DNA of 56,102 nucleotides from Stutzerimonas stutzeri (GCA_002339675.1 DDKB01000011.1:1-56102); one strand, 5' to 3'; shown: positions 42,720 through 51,567, counted from the first letter of the stretch. Program-made: numbers and translations. Notes: a model not told the origin generated them from the sequence alone.

Positions 42720-44642
42720 ATGAGCATTTTCAGCCATTTCCAGCAACGATTCGAAGCAACCCGTCAGGAGGAATATTCGCTTCAGGAATACCTGGACCTG
42801 TGCAAGGAAGACCGGGGGACCTATGCCACCGCCGCCGAGCGCCTGCTGATGGCAATCGGTGAGCCCGAACTGATCGACACCTCGACCGACTCGCGGCTGT
42901 CGCGCATCTTTTCCAACAAAGTGATCCGCCGCTACCCGGCTTTCGAAGACTTTCACGGCATGGAGGACTGCATCGACCAGATCGTGTCGTACTTCCGCCA
43001 CGCGGCGCAGGGCCTTGAAGAAAAGAAACAGATCCTCTACCTCCTCGGACCGGTCGGCGGCGGCAAGTCCTCCCTGGCTGAAAAGCTCAAGCAGCTCATG
43101 GAAAAGGTGCCCTTTTACGCGATCAAGGGCTCGCCGGTGTTCGAGTCGCCGCTGGGGCTGTTCAACCCCGCCGAGGACGCACAGATCCTCGAGGAGGACT
43201 ACGGCATCCCGCGCCGCTACCTCAGCTCGATCATGTCGCCCTGGGCCACCAAGCGCCTGCAGGAGTTCGGCGGCGACATCAGCCAATTCCGCGTGGTCAA
43301 GCTCTATCCCTCGATCCTCAACCAGGTCGCAATCGCCAAGACCGAGCCGGGCGACGAGAACAACCAGGACATCTCGGCCCTGGTGGGCAAGGTCGATATC
43401 CGCAAGCTCGAGGAATTCCCGCAGAACGACGCCGACGCCTACAGCTACTCGGGCGCCCTGTGCCGTGCCAACCAGGGCATGATGGAATTCGTCGAAATGT
43501 TCAAGGCGCCGATCAAGGTGCTGCACCCGCTGCTGACTGCCACCCAAGAGGGTAACTACAACAGCACCGAAGGCCTTGGCGCGATTCCGTACAACGGCAT
43601 CCTGCTGGCCCACTCCAACGAGTCGGAGTGGCACACCTTCCGCAACAACAAGAACAACGAAGCCTTCATCGACCGTATCTACATCGTCAAGGTGCCCTAC
43701 TGCCTGCGGGTCACCGACGAGATCAAGATCTACGACAAGCTGCTGTTCAACAGCTCCCTGTCCAAGGCCCATTGCGCACCCGACACACTGAAGATGCTGG
43801 CGCAGTTCTCGGTACTCAGCCGCCTGAAGGAACCGGAAAACTCCAATATCTACTCGAAGATGCGCGTCTATGACGGCGAGAATCTCAAGGATACCGACCC
43901 CAAGGCCAAGTCGATCCAGGAGTACCGCGACACCGCCGGCGTCGACGAAGGCATGAACGGCCTCTCCACCCGCTTCGCCTTCAAGATCCTGTCCAAGGTG
44001 TTCAACTTCGACCCGCACGAGATCGCCGCCAACCCGGTACACCTGCTCTACGTGCTGGAACAGCAGATCGAGCAGGAGCAGTTCCCCGCCGAGGTGCGCG
44101 AGCGTTACCTGCGCTTCATCAAGGAGTACCTGGCGCCGCGCTATGTCGACTTCATCGGCAAGGAAATCCAGACCGCTTACCTCGAGTCCTACAGCGAGTA
44201 CGGCCAGAACATCTTCGACCGCTACGTGCTCTACGCGGACTTCTGGATTCAGGATCAGGAATACCGCGATCCGGAAACCGGCGAGATCCTCAACCGCATG
44301 GCGCTCAACGAAGAGCTGGAGAAGATCGAGAAGCCGGCGGGCATCAGCAATCCGAAGGACTTCCGCAACGAAATCGTCAACTTCGTCCTGCGCGCCCGCG
44401 CCAACAACAACGGCAAGAATCCGTCCTGGCTCAGCTACGAGAAGCTGCGCGTGGTGATCGAGAAGAAGATGTTCTCCAACACCGAGGACCTCCTTCCGGT
44501 CATCAGCTTCAACGCCAAGGCCAGCAAAGAAGACCAGAAGAAGCACAACGACTTCGTCGTGCGCATGACCGAACGCGGCTATACCGAAAAACAGGTGCGG
44601 CTGCTGTCGGAATGGTACCTGCGGGTCCGCAAATCGCAGTAA
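42720..44642 (+). CDS. prkA: PrkA/YeaG AAA-type serine protein kinase
   Basis: Stress- and starvation-related protein kinase/AAA protein. The 640-residue length is standard. It has an N-terminal AAA-like domain with Walker A LLGPVGGGKSSL (about residues 104-115) and a C-terminal PrkA kinase-like domain. I chose ATG at 42720 (MSIFSHFQQRFE) with GAGGTGA before it. It leads the prkA-yeaH-spoVR set, conserved across proteobacteria. In E. coli the yeaGH pair is linked to nitrogen starvation and stationary phase. Its molecular targets are unclear. Confidence 0.92.
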   Translation: MSIFSHFQQRFEATRQEEYSLQEYLDLCKEDRGTYATAAERLLMAIGEPELIDTSTDSRLSRIFSNKVIRRYPAFEDFHGMEDCIDQIVSYFRHAAQGLEEKKQILYLLGPVGGGKSSLAEKLKQLMEKVPFYAIKGSPVFESPLGLFNPAEDAQILEEDYGIPRRYLSSIMSPWATKRLQEFGGDISQFRVVKLYPSILNQVAIAKTEPGDENNQDISALVGKVDIRKLEEFPQNDADAYSYSGALCRANQGMMEFVEMFKAPIKVLHPLLTATQEGNYNSTEGLGAIPYNGILLAHSNESEWHTFRNNKNNEAFIDRIYIVKVPYCLRVTDEIKIYDKLLFNSSLSKAHCAPDTLKMLAQFSVLSRLKEPENSNIYSKMRVYDGENLKDTDPKAKSIQEYRDTAGVDEGMNGLSTRFAFKILSKVFNFDPHEIAANPVHLLYVLEQQIEQEQFPAEVRERYLRFIKEYLAPRYVDFIGKEIQTAYLESYSEYGQNIFDRYVLYADFWIQDQEYRDPETGEILNRMALNEELEKIEKPAGISNPKDFRNEIVNFVLRARANNNGKNPSWLSYEKLRVVIEKKMFSNTEDLLPVISFNAKASKEDQKKHNDFVVRMTERGYTEKQVRLLSEWYLRVRKSQ

Positions 44643-44658
44643 AAGCAGCCCGAGAGCT

Positions 44659-44706
44659 GGAGCTTGAAGCTGGAAGCAAGGCAGCACGCTTCCAGCCTTC
44701 AGCTTC
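44659..44706. repeat. Long imperfect hairpin between prkA and yeaH
   Basis: Perfect 9-bp core GCTGGAAGC (44669-44677) with GCTTCCAGC (44688-44696), loop of 10. Pairing then continues through GGAGCTTGAA against CTTCAGCTTC with small bulges, to about 18 bp in all. There is no T-run. It is composed of the same AGCTT units as the repeat before rsmA. Confidence 0.6.
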
Positions 44707-44733
44707 TGGCGCCCGGCTGCCCCGGAGGGGCCT

Positions 44734-46005
44734 ATGAGTTACGTGATCGATCGCCGTTTGAACGGCAAGAACAAGAGCACGGTGAATCGCCAGCGCTTCC
44801 TGCAGCGATACCGTGGGCATATCAAGAAGGCCGTGGAGGAGGCCGTTGGCCGTCGTTCCATTACCGACATGGAGCATGGCGAACAGATCAGCATTCCGGG
44901 TCGCGACATCGACGAACCAATCCTGCATCACGGCCGCGGCGGCCGGCAGACCATCGTCCATCCGGGCAACAAGGAATTCATCGCCGGCGAGCGCATCCCC
45001 CGGCCACAGGGCGGCGGTGGTGGCCAGGGAGCTGGCCAGGCCAGCAACAGCGGCGAAGGCATGGACGACTTTGTCTTCCAGATCACCCAGGAGGAATTCC
45101 TCGACTTCATGTTCGAGGACCTCGAGCTGCCCAATCTGGTCAAGCGGCACCTGAGCGGCAGCGACACCTTCAAGACCGTGCGGGCCGGCATCAGCAACGA
45201 AGGCAACCCGTCGCGGATCAACATCGTGCGTACCTTGCGCTCGGCCCATGCGCGGCGCATCGCGCTGTCCGGTAGCAGTCGCGCCAAACTGCGGGAAGTG
45301 AAAGCCGAACTGGCACGACTGAAACTCGAGGAGCCGGCCAATTTCACCGATATCCAGGCCGCCGAAGAAGAAATCGAACGGCTCAGCGCGCGTATCCACC
45401 GGGTGCCGTTTCTCGATACCTTCGACCTCAAGTACAACTTGCTGGTCAAGCACCCCAACCCCAGCTCCAAGGCGGTGATGTTCTGCCTGATGGACGTCTC
45501 CGGGTCGATGACCCAGGCCACCAAGGACATCGCCAAGCGCTTCTTCATTCTCCTGTACCTGTTCCTCAAGCGGAACTACGACAAGATTGAGGTGGTGTTC
45601 ATCCGCCACCACACCAGCGCCAAGGAAGTGGATGAGGAAGAGTTCTTCTACTCGCGCGAAACCGGCGGCACCATCGTCTCCAGCGCGCTGAAGATGATGC
45701 AGGAGATCATGGCCGAGCGGTATCCGGTCAACGAGTGGAACATCTATGCCGCCCAGGCTTCGGACGGTGACAACTGGAACGACGATTCGCCAGTGTGCCG
45801 GGACATCCTGATCAACCAGATCATGCCGTTCGTCCAATACTTCTCTTACGTGGAAATCACCCCGCGCGAGCACCAGGCGCTGTGGTACGAATACAACCAG
45901 GTGGCCGAGGCCTTCGGTGACTCGTTCGCCCAGCAGCAGCTGGTGACGGCCGGCGACATCTACCCGGTGTTCCGCGAACTGTTCCAGCGGCGCATGGCTA
46001 GCTGA
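44734..46005 (+). CDS. yeaH: YeaH/DUF444 family protein with von Willebrand A domain
   Basis: Partner of PrkA of unknown biochemical role. The 423-residue protein has a conserved N-terminus (VIDRRLNGKNKSTVNRQRFLQRY), a glycine-rich linker near residues 90-105, a probable coiled coil (AKLREVKAELARLKLEEPANFTDIQAAEEEIERL) and a C-terminal vWA-like domain whose metal-site signature MDVSGSM is intact. A GGAGGGG ribosome site precedes the ATG, and spoVR starts 11 bases after its stop. Confidence 0.9.
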   Translation: MSYVIDRRLNGKNKSTVNRQRFLQRYRGHIKKAVEEAVGRRSITDMEHGEQISIPGRDIDEPILHHGRGGRQTIVHPGNKEFIAGERIPRPQGGGGGQGAGQASNSGEGMDDFVFQITQEEFLDFMFEDLELPNLVKRHLSGSDTFKTVRAGISNEGNPSRINIVRTLRSAHARRIALSGSSRAKLREVKAELARLKLEEPANFTDIQAAEEEIERLSARIHRVPFLDTFDLKYNLLVKHPNPSSKAVMFCLMDVSGSMTQATKDIAKRFFILLYLFLKRNYDKIEVVFIRHHTSAKEVDEEEFFYSRETGGTIVSSALKMMQEIMAERYPVNEWNIYAAQASDGDNWNDDSPVCRDILINQIMPFVQYFSYVEITPREHQALWYEYNQVAEAFGDSFAQQQLVTAGDIYPVFRELFQRRMAS

Positions 46006-46015
46006 GGTACGCAGC

Positions 46016-47569
46016 ATGAAACGACAGCCCATTTCCACCGGCTCGGAATGGACCTTCGACCTGATCCGCAGCTACGACCGCGAGATCGGCCGGATCGCCG
46101 AACGCTACGCGCTCGACACCTACCCCAACCAGATCGAGGTGATCACCGCCGAGCAGATGATGGATGCCTACGCCTCGGTGGGCATGCCGCTGGGCTATCA
46201 CCATTGGTCCTACGGCAAACACTTTCTTAGCACGGAAAAGTCCTACACCCGCGGCCAGATGGGCCTGGCCTACGAGATCGTGATCAACTCCGACCCCTGC
46301 ATCGCGTACCTGATGGAGGAAAACACCATCACCATGCAAGCGCTGGTGATCGCCCACGCCAGCTACGGCCACAACAGTTTCTTCAAGGGCAACTACCTGT
46401 TCCGCACCTGGACGGACGCCAGCTCGATCATCGACTACTTGGTCTTTGCCAAGCAGTACATCACCCAGTGCGAGGAGCGCCACGGGATAGATGCGGTGGA
46501 GGACCTGCTCGACTCCTGCCACGCGCTGATGAACTACGGGGTCGATCGCTACAAGCGGCCCTACCCGATTTCCGCCGAGGAGGAGCGGCGCCGGCAGAAG
46601 GACCGCGAGGAGCACCTGCAACGGCAGATCAACGACCTCTGGCGAACCATTCCAAAGTTCGGCGACAAGGGCGACGAGCGCCAGCGCGACCAGCGCTTCC
46701 CGGCCGAGCCGCAGGAAAACATTCTCTATTTCATCGAAAAGCACGCGCCGCTGCTCGAGCCCTGGCAGCGCGAAGTGGTACGCATCGTGCGCAAGATCGC
46801 GCAGTACTTCTACCCACAGCGGCAGACTCAGGTGATGAACGAGGGCTGGGCCACGTTCTGGCACTACACCCTGCTCAACGACCTCTATGACGAAGGCTTG
46901 GTCACCGACGGCTTCATGATGGAGTTCCTGCAGTCGCACACCAGCGTGATCTACCAGCCAGGGTTCGACAGCCCCTACTACAGCGGTATCAACCCCTATA
47001 CCCTCGGGTTCGCCATGTACCAGGATATCCGACGCATTTGCGAACACCCCACCGAGGAAGACCGGCGCTGGTTCCCGGACATCGCCGGCAGCGACTGGCT
47101 GACGACCATCAAGTTCGCCATGAACAACTTCAAGGACGAGAGCTTTATCCTGCAGTTCCTCTCGCCCAAGGTGATTCGGGACCTCAAGCTGTTCAGCATC
47201 CTCGACGATGATCGAAAGGATGAACTGCTGGTGCCGGCGATCCACGACGAAAGCGGCTACCGGACCATCCGCGAGTTGCTCGCGGCGCAGTACAACCTCG
47301 GCAACCGCGAACCCAACGTGCAGGTCTGGAGTGTCGATCGCCGCGGCGACCGCTCGCTCACGCTGCGCCACCAGCAGCACGACCGCAAGCCGCTGGGCGG
47401 CTCGACCGACGAGGTCCTCAAGCACCTGCATCGACTCTGGGGGTTCGACGTGCACCTGCAGTCCATGCAGGACGACAAGCTGATCACCACGCACCACATG
47501 CCGCCCCGCGCGGAGCCTGAGGCGGAGAGCCGCTTTCCAGGCATGAACCTGGCCCTGCCGCCGATCTGA
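46016..47569 (+). CDS. spoVR: SpoVR/YcgB family protein
   Basis: Member of a family named after a Bacillus spore-cortex protein but widespread in non-sporulating bacteria. Function is unknown, and it is genetically linked to PrkA and YeaH. The 517-residue chain has the typical blocks HHWSYGKHFLSTEKSY, MEENTITMQALVIAHASYGHNSFFKGNYLF and MNEGWATFWHYTLLNDLYDEGL. The histidine- and glutamate-rich blocks suggest a metal site, which is my inference. It ends the three-gene unit. Confidence 0.92.
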   Translation: MKRQPISTGSEWTFDLIRSYDREIGRIAERYALDTYPNQIEVITAEQMMDAYASVGMPLGYHHWSYGKHFLSTEKSYTRGQMGLAYEIVINSDPCIAYLMEENTITMQALVIAHASYGHNSFFKGNYLFRTWTDASSIIDYLVFAKQYITQCEERHGIDAVEDLLDSCHALMNYGVDRYKRPYPISAEEERRRQKDREEHLQRQINDLWRTIPKFGDKGDERQRDQRFPAEPQENILYFIEKHAPLLEPWQREVVRIVRKIAQYFYPQRQTQVMNEGWATFWHYTLLNDLYDEGLVTDGFMMEFLQSHTSVIYQPGFDSPYYSGINPYTLGFAMYQDIRRICEHPTEEDRRWFPDIAGSDWLTTIKFAMNNFKDESFILQFLSPKVIRDLKLFSILDDDRKDELLVPAIHDESGYRTIRELLAAQYNLGNREPNVQVWSVDRRGDRSLTLRHQQHDRKPLGGSTDEVLKHLHRLWGFDVHLQSMQDDKLITTHHMPPRAEPEAESRFPGMNLALPPI

Positions 47570-47647
47570 GCGCCACCCCGGCGCGCTCCGCTCCGCCGCT
47601 TGCCGCTGCCCGGCATTCGGTTATTCTCCGCCGCAACGGAGGATGAC

Positions 47648-48832
47648 ATGCAGATCTACAAAGTGGGCGGCGCGGTGCGTGACCGGTTGCTGGGGCGCCC
47701 GGTGACCGAGGTGGATTGGGTGGTGGTCGGCTCCAGCGCCGAAGAGATGCAGGCCCGGGGCTTTCGCCCCGTGGGGGCCGATTTCCCGGTGTTCCTGCAC
47801 CCGCAGACGGGGGAGGAATATGCCCTCGCCCGTACCGAGCGCAAGAGTGGCCGTGGCTATGGCGGCTTCACTTTCTACGCAAGCCCGGACGTCACACTGG
47901 AACAAGACTTGACCCGCCGCGACCTGACCATCAATGCCATGGCCGAGGACGCACAGGGGCGCCTGATCGACCCCTACGGCGGCCAGGCGGACCTGGCGGC
48001 CCGGCAGCTCCGGCATGTGTCTCCCGCGTTCGCTGAGGATCCACTGCGCGTGCTGCGCGTGGCCCGCTTTGCCGCGCGCTACGCCAGGCTCGGCTTCCAG
48101 GTCGCGCCGGAGACACTGGCACTGATGCGCCAGCTCGCCGAGTCCGGCGAGCTACAGGCCCTTACTCCCGAGCGCAGCTGGAAGGAAATCGCCCGTGCGT
48201 TGATGGAACCAAGTCCCGACGTCTTCGTCCAGGTGCTGCAGGCATGCGCTGCGTTCGGAAGACTGTTTCCGGAGCTCGACGCGGTGTTCCGAGCCAGCGC
48301 AGCGGGTGCAGCGTGCGAACAGGCGCTCGGCGCCCTGCGTCGCTGCGCCAGCCACGAACAGCCGCTGCCCGTGCGCTGGGCCTGCGTACTGCGCCCACTG
48401 GCATCGGCGGACAGCGAAGCAGCAGAGGCGGCGCGCCCCGGGCTGGCGTTGATCGACGCCACCAACCAGCGCTACAAGGTGCCCCGCGAATGCCAGGAAC
48501 TGGCCATGCTGGTGGGGCGCTTCCACGCCCATGCCCGGCATGCACTCGCCCTGAGCAGCGCCACGCTGCTCGACATGCTTCAGCACTTCGACATCTATCG
48601 GCGCCCGGAACGCTTCGAGCTGTTCATCGCGACCTGCGAAATGGAAAGCGATGGGACGTCCGCCATCCCGACCGGATTCCTGCGCGCAGCGGCCGAGGCG
48701 GCCCGCGCGGTCCAGGCGGGCCCGCTGGTCGCAAACGGCTATCGCGGAGCGGAACTGGGCGAGGCCCTGAGGCAGGCTCGACTCAAAGCGGTGCAGCGCT
48801 ACCAGCAGGAGCATGCGGGGCAGTCGAGCTGA
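47648..48832 (+). CDS. cca: CCA-adding tRNA nucleotidyltransferase lacking HD motifs
   Basis: Adds or repairs the 3' CCA end of tRNAs. The 394-residue protein keeps GGAVRD (7-12), the ARTERKSGRGYGGF segment, RRDLTINAMAED and the DPLRVLRVARFAAR motif. Two points stand out. The catalytic D-x-D pair (D21/D23 in E. coli) reads E21-V22-D23. The C-terminal half aligns with full-length enzymes, yet the HD phosphohydrolase motifs (HPE..DTG.H and HDLGKG in relatives) are replaced by non-matching sequence, so the HD activity is gone. Start at 47648 with GGAGG upstream. Confidence 0.9.
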   Translation: MQIYKVGGAVRDRLLGRPVTEVDWVVVGSSAEEMQARGFRPVGADFPVFLHPQTGEEYALARTERKSGRGYGGFTFYASPDVTLEQDLTRRDLTINAMAEDAQGRLIDPYGGQADLAARQLRHVSPAFAEDPLRVLRVARFAARYARLGFQVAPETLALMRQLAESGELQALTPERSWKEIARALMEPSPDVFVQVLQACAAFGRLFPELDAVFRASAAGAACEQALGALRRCASHEQPLPVRWACVLRPLASADSEAAEAARPGLALIDATNQRYKVPRECQELAMLVGRFHAHARHALALSSATLLDMLQHFDIYRRPERFELFIATCEMESDGTSAIPTGFLRAAAEAARAVQAGPLVANGYRGAELGEALRQARLKAVQRYQQEHAGQSS

Positions 48833-48876
48833 TCCTTCAGCTTCTTTTTGCTGTTGCCGCCACCGGGCCGGGCGGG

Positions 48877-49416
48877 TCAGGCCGGCGGCACGGCCGGGTG
48901 CTGGTCGAGCAGCGTGGCCGGGGTCAGGGCCTGGCCCTGCCAATGGAACGCGACCGGCCAGAGGCGCTGGTCGATGGTCGCGTCGTGCCACAGGTCGGCG
49001 AAGCGCCTGCCGGCCTGCGGGTGCACCAGCTCCGGCGTCAGCAGCGCCAGCGGCCAGAGCACGAAGGCATTGGTCAGGACTTCCGGGCGCGGCAGCACCA
49101 GGCCGTGAAAACTGCCCACCAGGTCGTCGTACAGCAACACATCGATATCCAGCGGCAGACCCTTGCGATCCGGCGCGTAGCGGCCATTGTCCGCCTCGAT
49201 GAACTTGAGCCGGCGATCGAGCTCCATCAGTGGCAGCCCGGTCTCACCCGCGACCACCAAGTTGTAGAAGTTGTCGCCCTTGTAGCCGACCGCAAGGCTC
49301 TCGAACACCGGCGAGCAGCGCATGTCCGAGAGCAGCCCCTGAAGCGCGTCGAGGCCCGCCGTCAGATGTGCATCGCGCCCCACGTTGCTGCCGAGCCCCA
49401 GCAAGACCCGGCTCAA
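48877..49416 (-). CDS. folK: HPPK-type folate pyrophosphokinase, divergent
   Basis: Predicted 6-hydroxymethyl-7,8-dihydropterin pyrophosphokinase of folate synthesis. The 179-residue protein has VLLGLGSNVGRD, FYNLVVAGET, ELDRRLKFIEADNGR and RPEVLTNAFVLWPLALL. The usual G-P-R-T-L-D-L-D signature is degenerate here (KGLPLDIDVLLYDD): the arginine is missing while both metal aspartates remain. The start is a TTG at 49416 in a TTGA overlap with the folB stop. Pseudomonas often has a second, more typical folK elsewhere, so this copy may be specialised. Confidence 0.82.
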   Translation of the reverse strand: MSRVLLGLGSNVGRDAHLTAGLDALQGLLSDMRCSPVFESLAVGYKGDNFYNLVVAGETGLPLMELDRRLKFIEADNGRYAPDRKGLPLDIDVLLYDDLVGSFHGLVLPRPEVLTNAFVLWPLALLTPELVHPQAGRRFADLWHDATIDQRLWPVAFHWQGQALTPATLLDQHPAVPPA

Positions 49417-49766
49417 CGCGCGCCCCGCTCGATCTCGACACCCAGGGCCGACGCCCGGGGGTGGACGCCCGGCTTGGTGACCCGCAAGCGCAGCCAGCGG
49501 ATGCCGAACTCGCTCATGAGCGCCTGCGCGAGGCGCTCGGCAAAGGTCTCGACCAGCTCGAAACGCGACGCCTGGGCGAAGCGGTCGATCGCCGCCCCGA
49601 CCTTCGCATAGTCCAGCGCCTTGTCCAGCTCGTCGTTGGCTGCGGCCGGGCGAATGTCCCAGCCGAGCGCAAGGTCCAGGCGCAGGCACTGCCGAATGCC
49701 GCGCTCCCAGTCATACGCGCCGATCAGCGTATCCACTTCCAGCCCTTCGATGAAAACCGTATCCAC
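49413..49766 (-). CDS. folB: Dihydroneopterin aldolase
   Basis: Cleaves 7,8-dihydroneopterin to 6-hydroxymethyl-dihydropterin, the substrate for FolK. The 117-residue protein has the family start DTVFIEGLEVDTLIGAYDWER, DYAKVGAAIDRF and LVETFAERLAQALM. The start is a GTG at 49766, six bases after a perfect GGAGGAA ribosome site. A longer GTG-initiated reading would include that site inside the gene, so I reject it. It is coupled to folK and divergent from plsY. Confidence 0.92.
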   Translation of the reverse strand: MDTVFIEGLEVDTLIGAYDWERGIRQCLRLDLALGWDIRPAAANDELDKALDYAKVGAAIDRFAQASRFELVETFAERLAQALMSEFGIRWLRLRVTKPGVHPRASALGVEIERGAR

Positions 49767-49841
49767 GCAACGTTCCTCCACGGCACGACATCTTCAATGC
49801 AGGCCGTTAGACTCAAAGGCTCCCCGCCCCGGATGGATGCC

Positions 49842-50411
49842 ATGTTCTGGCAACTAGCACTGCTCGCCTATCTGACCGGCTCGTTGTCATTCGCCATTCT
49901 ACTCAGCCGCCTGGCCGGCGTACCCGACCCGCGTGTCGGCGGTTCGGGCAATCCCGGCGCCACCAACATGCTGCGCCTGGCCGGCAGGCGCCTGGCGATT
50001 ACCACGCTGTTTGGCGACCTGCTCAAGGGCCTGCTGCCGGTACTGTTGGCCGCCGCACTCGGCCTGCCCGTCGAGCAACAGGCCTGGATTGCCCTCGCGG
50101 CGGTCCTCGGCCACCTTTTCCCGCTGTACTTCCGCTTTCGCGGCGGCAAGGGCGTCGCCACCACCGCCGGTGCGCTGCTCGCGCTGCACTACCCAACCGC
50201 CCTGCTGGCTGCCACGATCTGGCTGCTGGTATTCAGGCTCAGCCGCACCAGCTCCCTGGCCGCGCTCGTGACCTTGCCACTGTGCCTGCCTGTGCTGGCC
50301 TGGTTCCAGCCGGCAGCGCTCTGGCCCATGTCGATACTGGCCGCGCTGATCGTCTGGCGCCACCGTAACAACCTGCGCGATCTGTTCGACGGCACAGAAC
50401 GACACTTCTAG
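49842..50411 (+). CDS. plsY: Acyl-phosphate glycerol-3-phosphate acyltransferase
   Basis: Inner-membrane enzyme that acylates glycerol-3-phosphate from acyl-phosphate, the first step of phospholipid synthesis with PlsX. The 189-residue protein has about five helices and the three PlsY motifs: GSGNPGATNMLR, HLFPLYFRFRGGKGVAT and the late RHRNNLRDL. I chose the ATG at 49842 (MFWQLAL), and an ATG at 49833 is an alternative. Its stop is 12 bases from the convergent tsaD stop. Confidence 0.94.
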   Translation: MFWQLALLAYLTGSLSFAILLSRLAGVPDPRVGGSGNPGATNMLRLAGRRLAITTLFGDLLKGLLPVLLAAALGLPVEQQAWIALAAVLGHLFPLYFRFRGGKGVATTAGALLALHYPTALLAATIWLLVFRLSRTSSLAALVTLPLCLPVLAWFQPAALWPMSILAALIVWRHRNNLRDLFDGTERHF

Positions 50412-50423
50412 TCCGTTTTGCGC

Positions 50424-51449
50424 CTAGATCGCCGCCAGGGTCTCCATCGGCCAGCGCGCCTGGACGGAAATCGCCGGGCCATCCTGCTGACCAGCCATTA
50501 GCCGCTGGCAGCCGGCATAGGCGATCATCGCGCCATTGTCGGTACAGAAACGCGGCCGCGCGTAGAACACCTTCCCGTTCAGCTCGGCGAGCATTCCCTC
50601 CAGGCTCTGTCGCAGCGCCAGGTTGGCGCTCACGCCGCCGGCGATGACCAGGCTGTTCAACCCGGTCTGCAGCAGCGCACGCCGACACTTGATCGTCAGC
50701 GTGTCGACCACCGCTTGCTGAAAGCCCAGGGCGATATCGCAGCGGGTCTGTTCGTCCGCGTCACCGGCGCGCTGGCACTGTTGCCAGGCGGTGAGGGTCG
50801 AGGTCTTCAGGCCGCTGAAGCTGAAATCCAGGCCCGGGCGGTCGGTCATCGGCCGCGGAAAATTGAAGCGTCCCGGCGTGCCGCGCTCGGCCAATGCCGC
50901 GATTTCCGGCCCCCCCGGGTAGCGCAGCCCCATCAGCTTGGCGGTCTTGTCAAACGCCTCGCCCGCCGCATCGTCCACCGACTCGCCCAGCAATCCGTAG
51001 CGGCCGATGCCGTCCACCCGGACCAGCTGCGTGTGCCCGCCGGATACCAGCAAGGCCACGAAGGGAAACGCCGGCGGCTGCGCCTCGAGCATCGGCGCGA
51101 GCAGGTGACCTTCCATATGATGCACACCGACCGCCGGCACGCCCCAGGCGAACGCCATGGCCTGCGCGCAGGACGCACCGACGAGCAAGGCGCCGACCAG
51201 ACCCGGTCCGGCCGTGTAGGCGACCGCATCGATCTGGTTCGCCTCGCACCCGGCTTCGGCAAGCACCTGGCGAATCAGCGGCAGCATGCGCTTGACGTGG
51301 TCGCGCGAGGCCAGCTCGGGCACGACCCCGCCATAGACGCGATGCAGATCGATCTGGCTGAACAGGGCATCGGCCAGCAGGCCCCGCTCGCTGTCATAGA
51401 GCGCGACGCCGGTCTCGTCGCATGAAGTTTCCAGCCCCAGCACCAGCAT
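50424..51449 (-). CDS. tsaD: tRNA threonylcarbamoyladenosine transferase subunit TsaD
   Basis: Transfers the threonylcarbamoyl group to A37 of ANN-reading tRNAs, together with TsaB and TsaE. The 341-residue ASKHA-fold protein has LGLETSCDETGVALYD, the iron-binding HHMEGH, LLVSGGHTQLV and VIAGGVSANLALR. I chose ATG at 51449, eight bases after an AGG site, over a GTG at 51455. It is divergent from rpsU, next to the macromolecular-synthesis operon, as in E. coli. Confidence 0.96.
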   Translation of the reverse strand: MLVLGLETSCDETGVALYDSERGLLADALFSQIDLHRVYGGVVPELASRDHVKRMLPLIRQVLAEAGCEANQIDAVAYTAGPGLVGALLVGASCAQAMAFAWGVPAVGVHHMEGHLLAPMLEAQPPAFPFVALLVSGGHTQLVRVDGIGRYGLLGESVDDAAGEAFDKTAKLMGLRYPGGPEIAALAERGTPGRFNFPRPMTDRPGLDFSFSGLKTSTLTAWQQCQRAGDADEQTRCDIALGFQQAVVDTLTIKCRRALLQTGLNSLVIAGGVSANLALRQSLEGMLAELNGKVFYARPRFCTDNGAMIAYAGCQRLMAGQQDGPAISVQARWPMETLAAI

Positions 51450-51538
51450 GGGCACGACCTTTTTGGCAGAAGCGAAAGAAGCCGTGCATATTAATCGCCG
51501 GGGCCGGCGACCGACCAGCGCTTTTCATGCAGGGGGCT

Positions 51539-51567
51539 TTGCATTCCGGACGGCAAGGCGTTAACAT
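51539..51567 (+). promoter_or_regulatory. rpsU promoter
   Basis: TTGCAT (51539-51544), 17-bp spacer, TAACAT (51562-51567), giving a start near 51574 and a leader of about 75 bases before rpsU. Good spacing and position. I see no LexA box here, unlike the E. coli operon. Confidence 0.6.

Noticed and set aside
42612..44687. 691-codon open frame antisense to prkA, and similar long antisense frames (for example 15145-17223, 51561-53684, 1906-3198)
   Set aside because: They mirror well-supported genes on the other strand, have low-complexity Leu/Val/Arg-rich translations with no family features, and are expected in high-GC DNA where antisense stops are rare.
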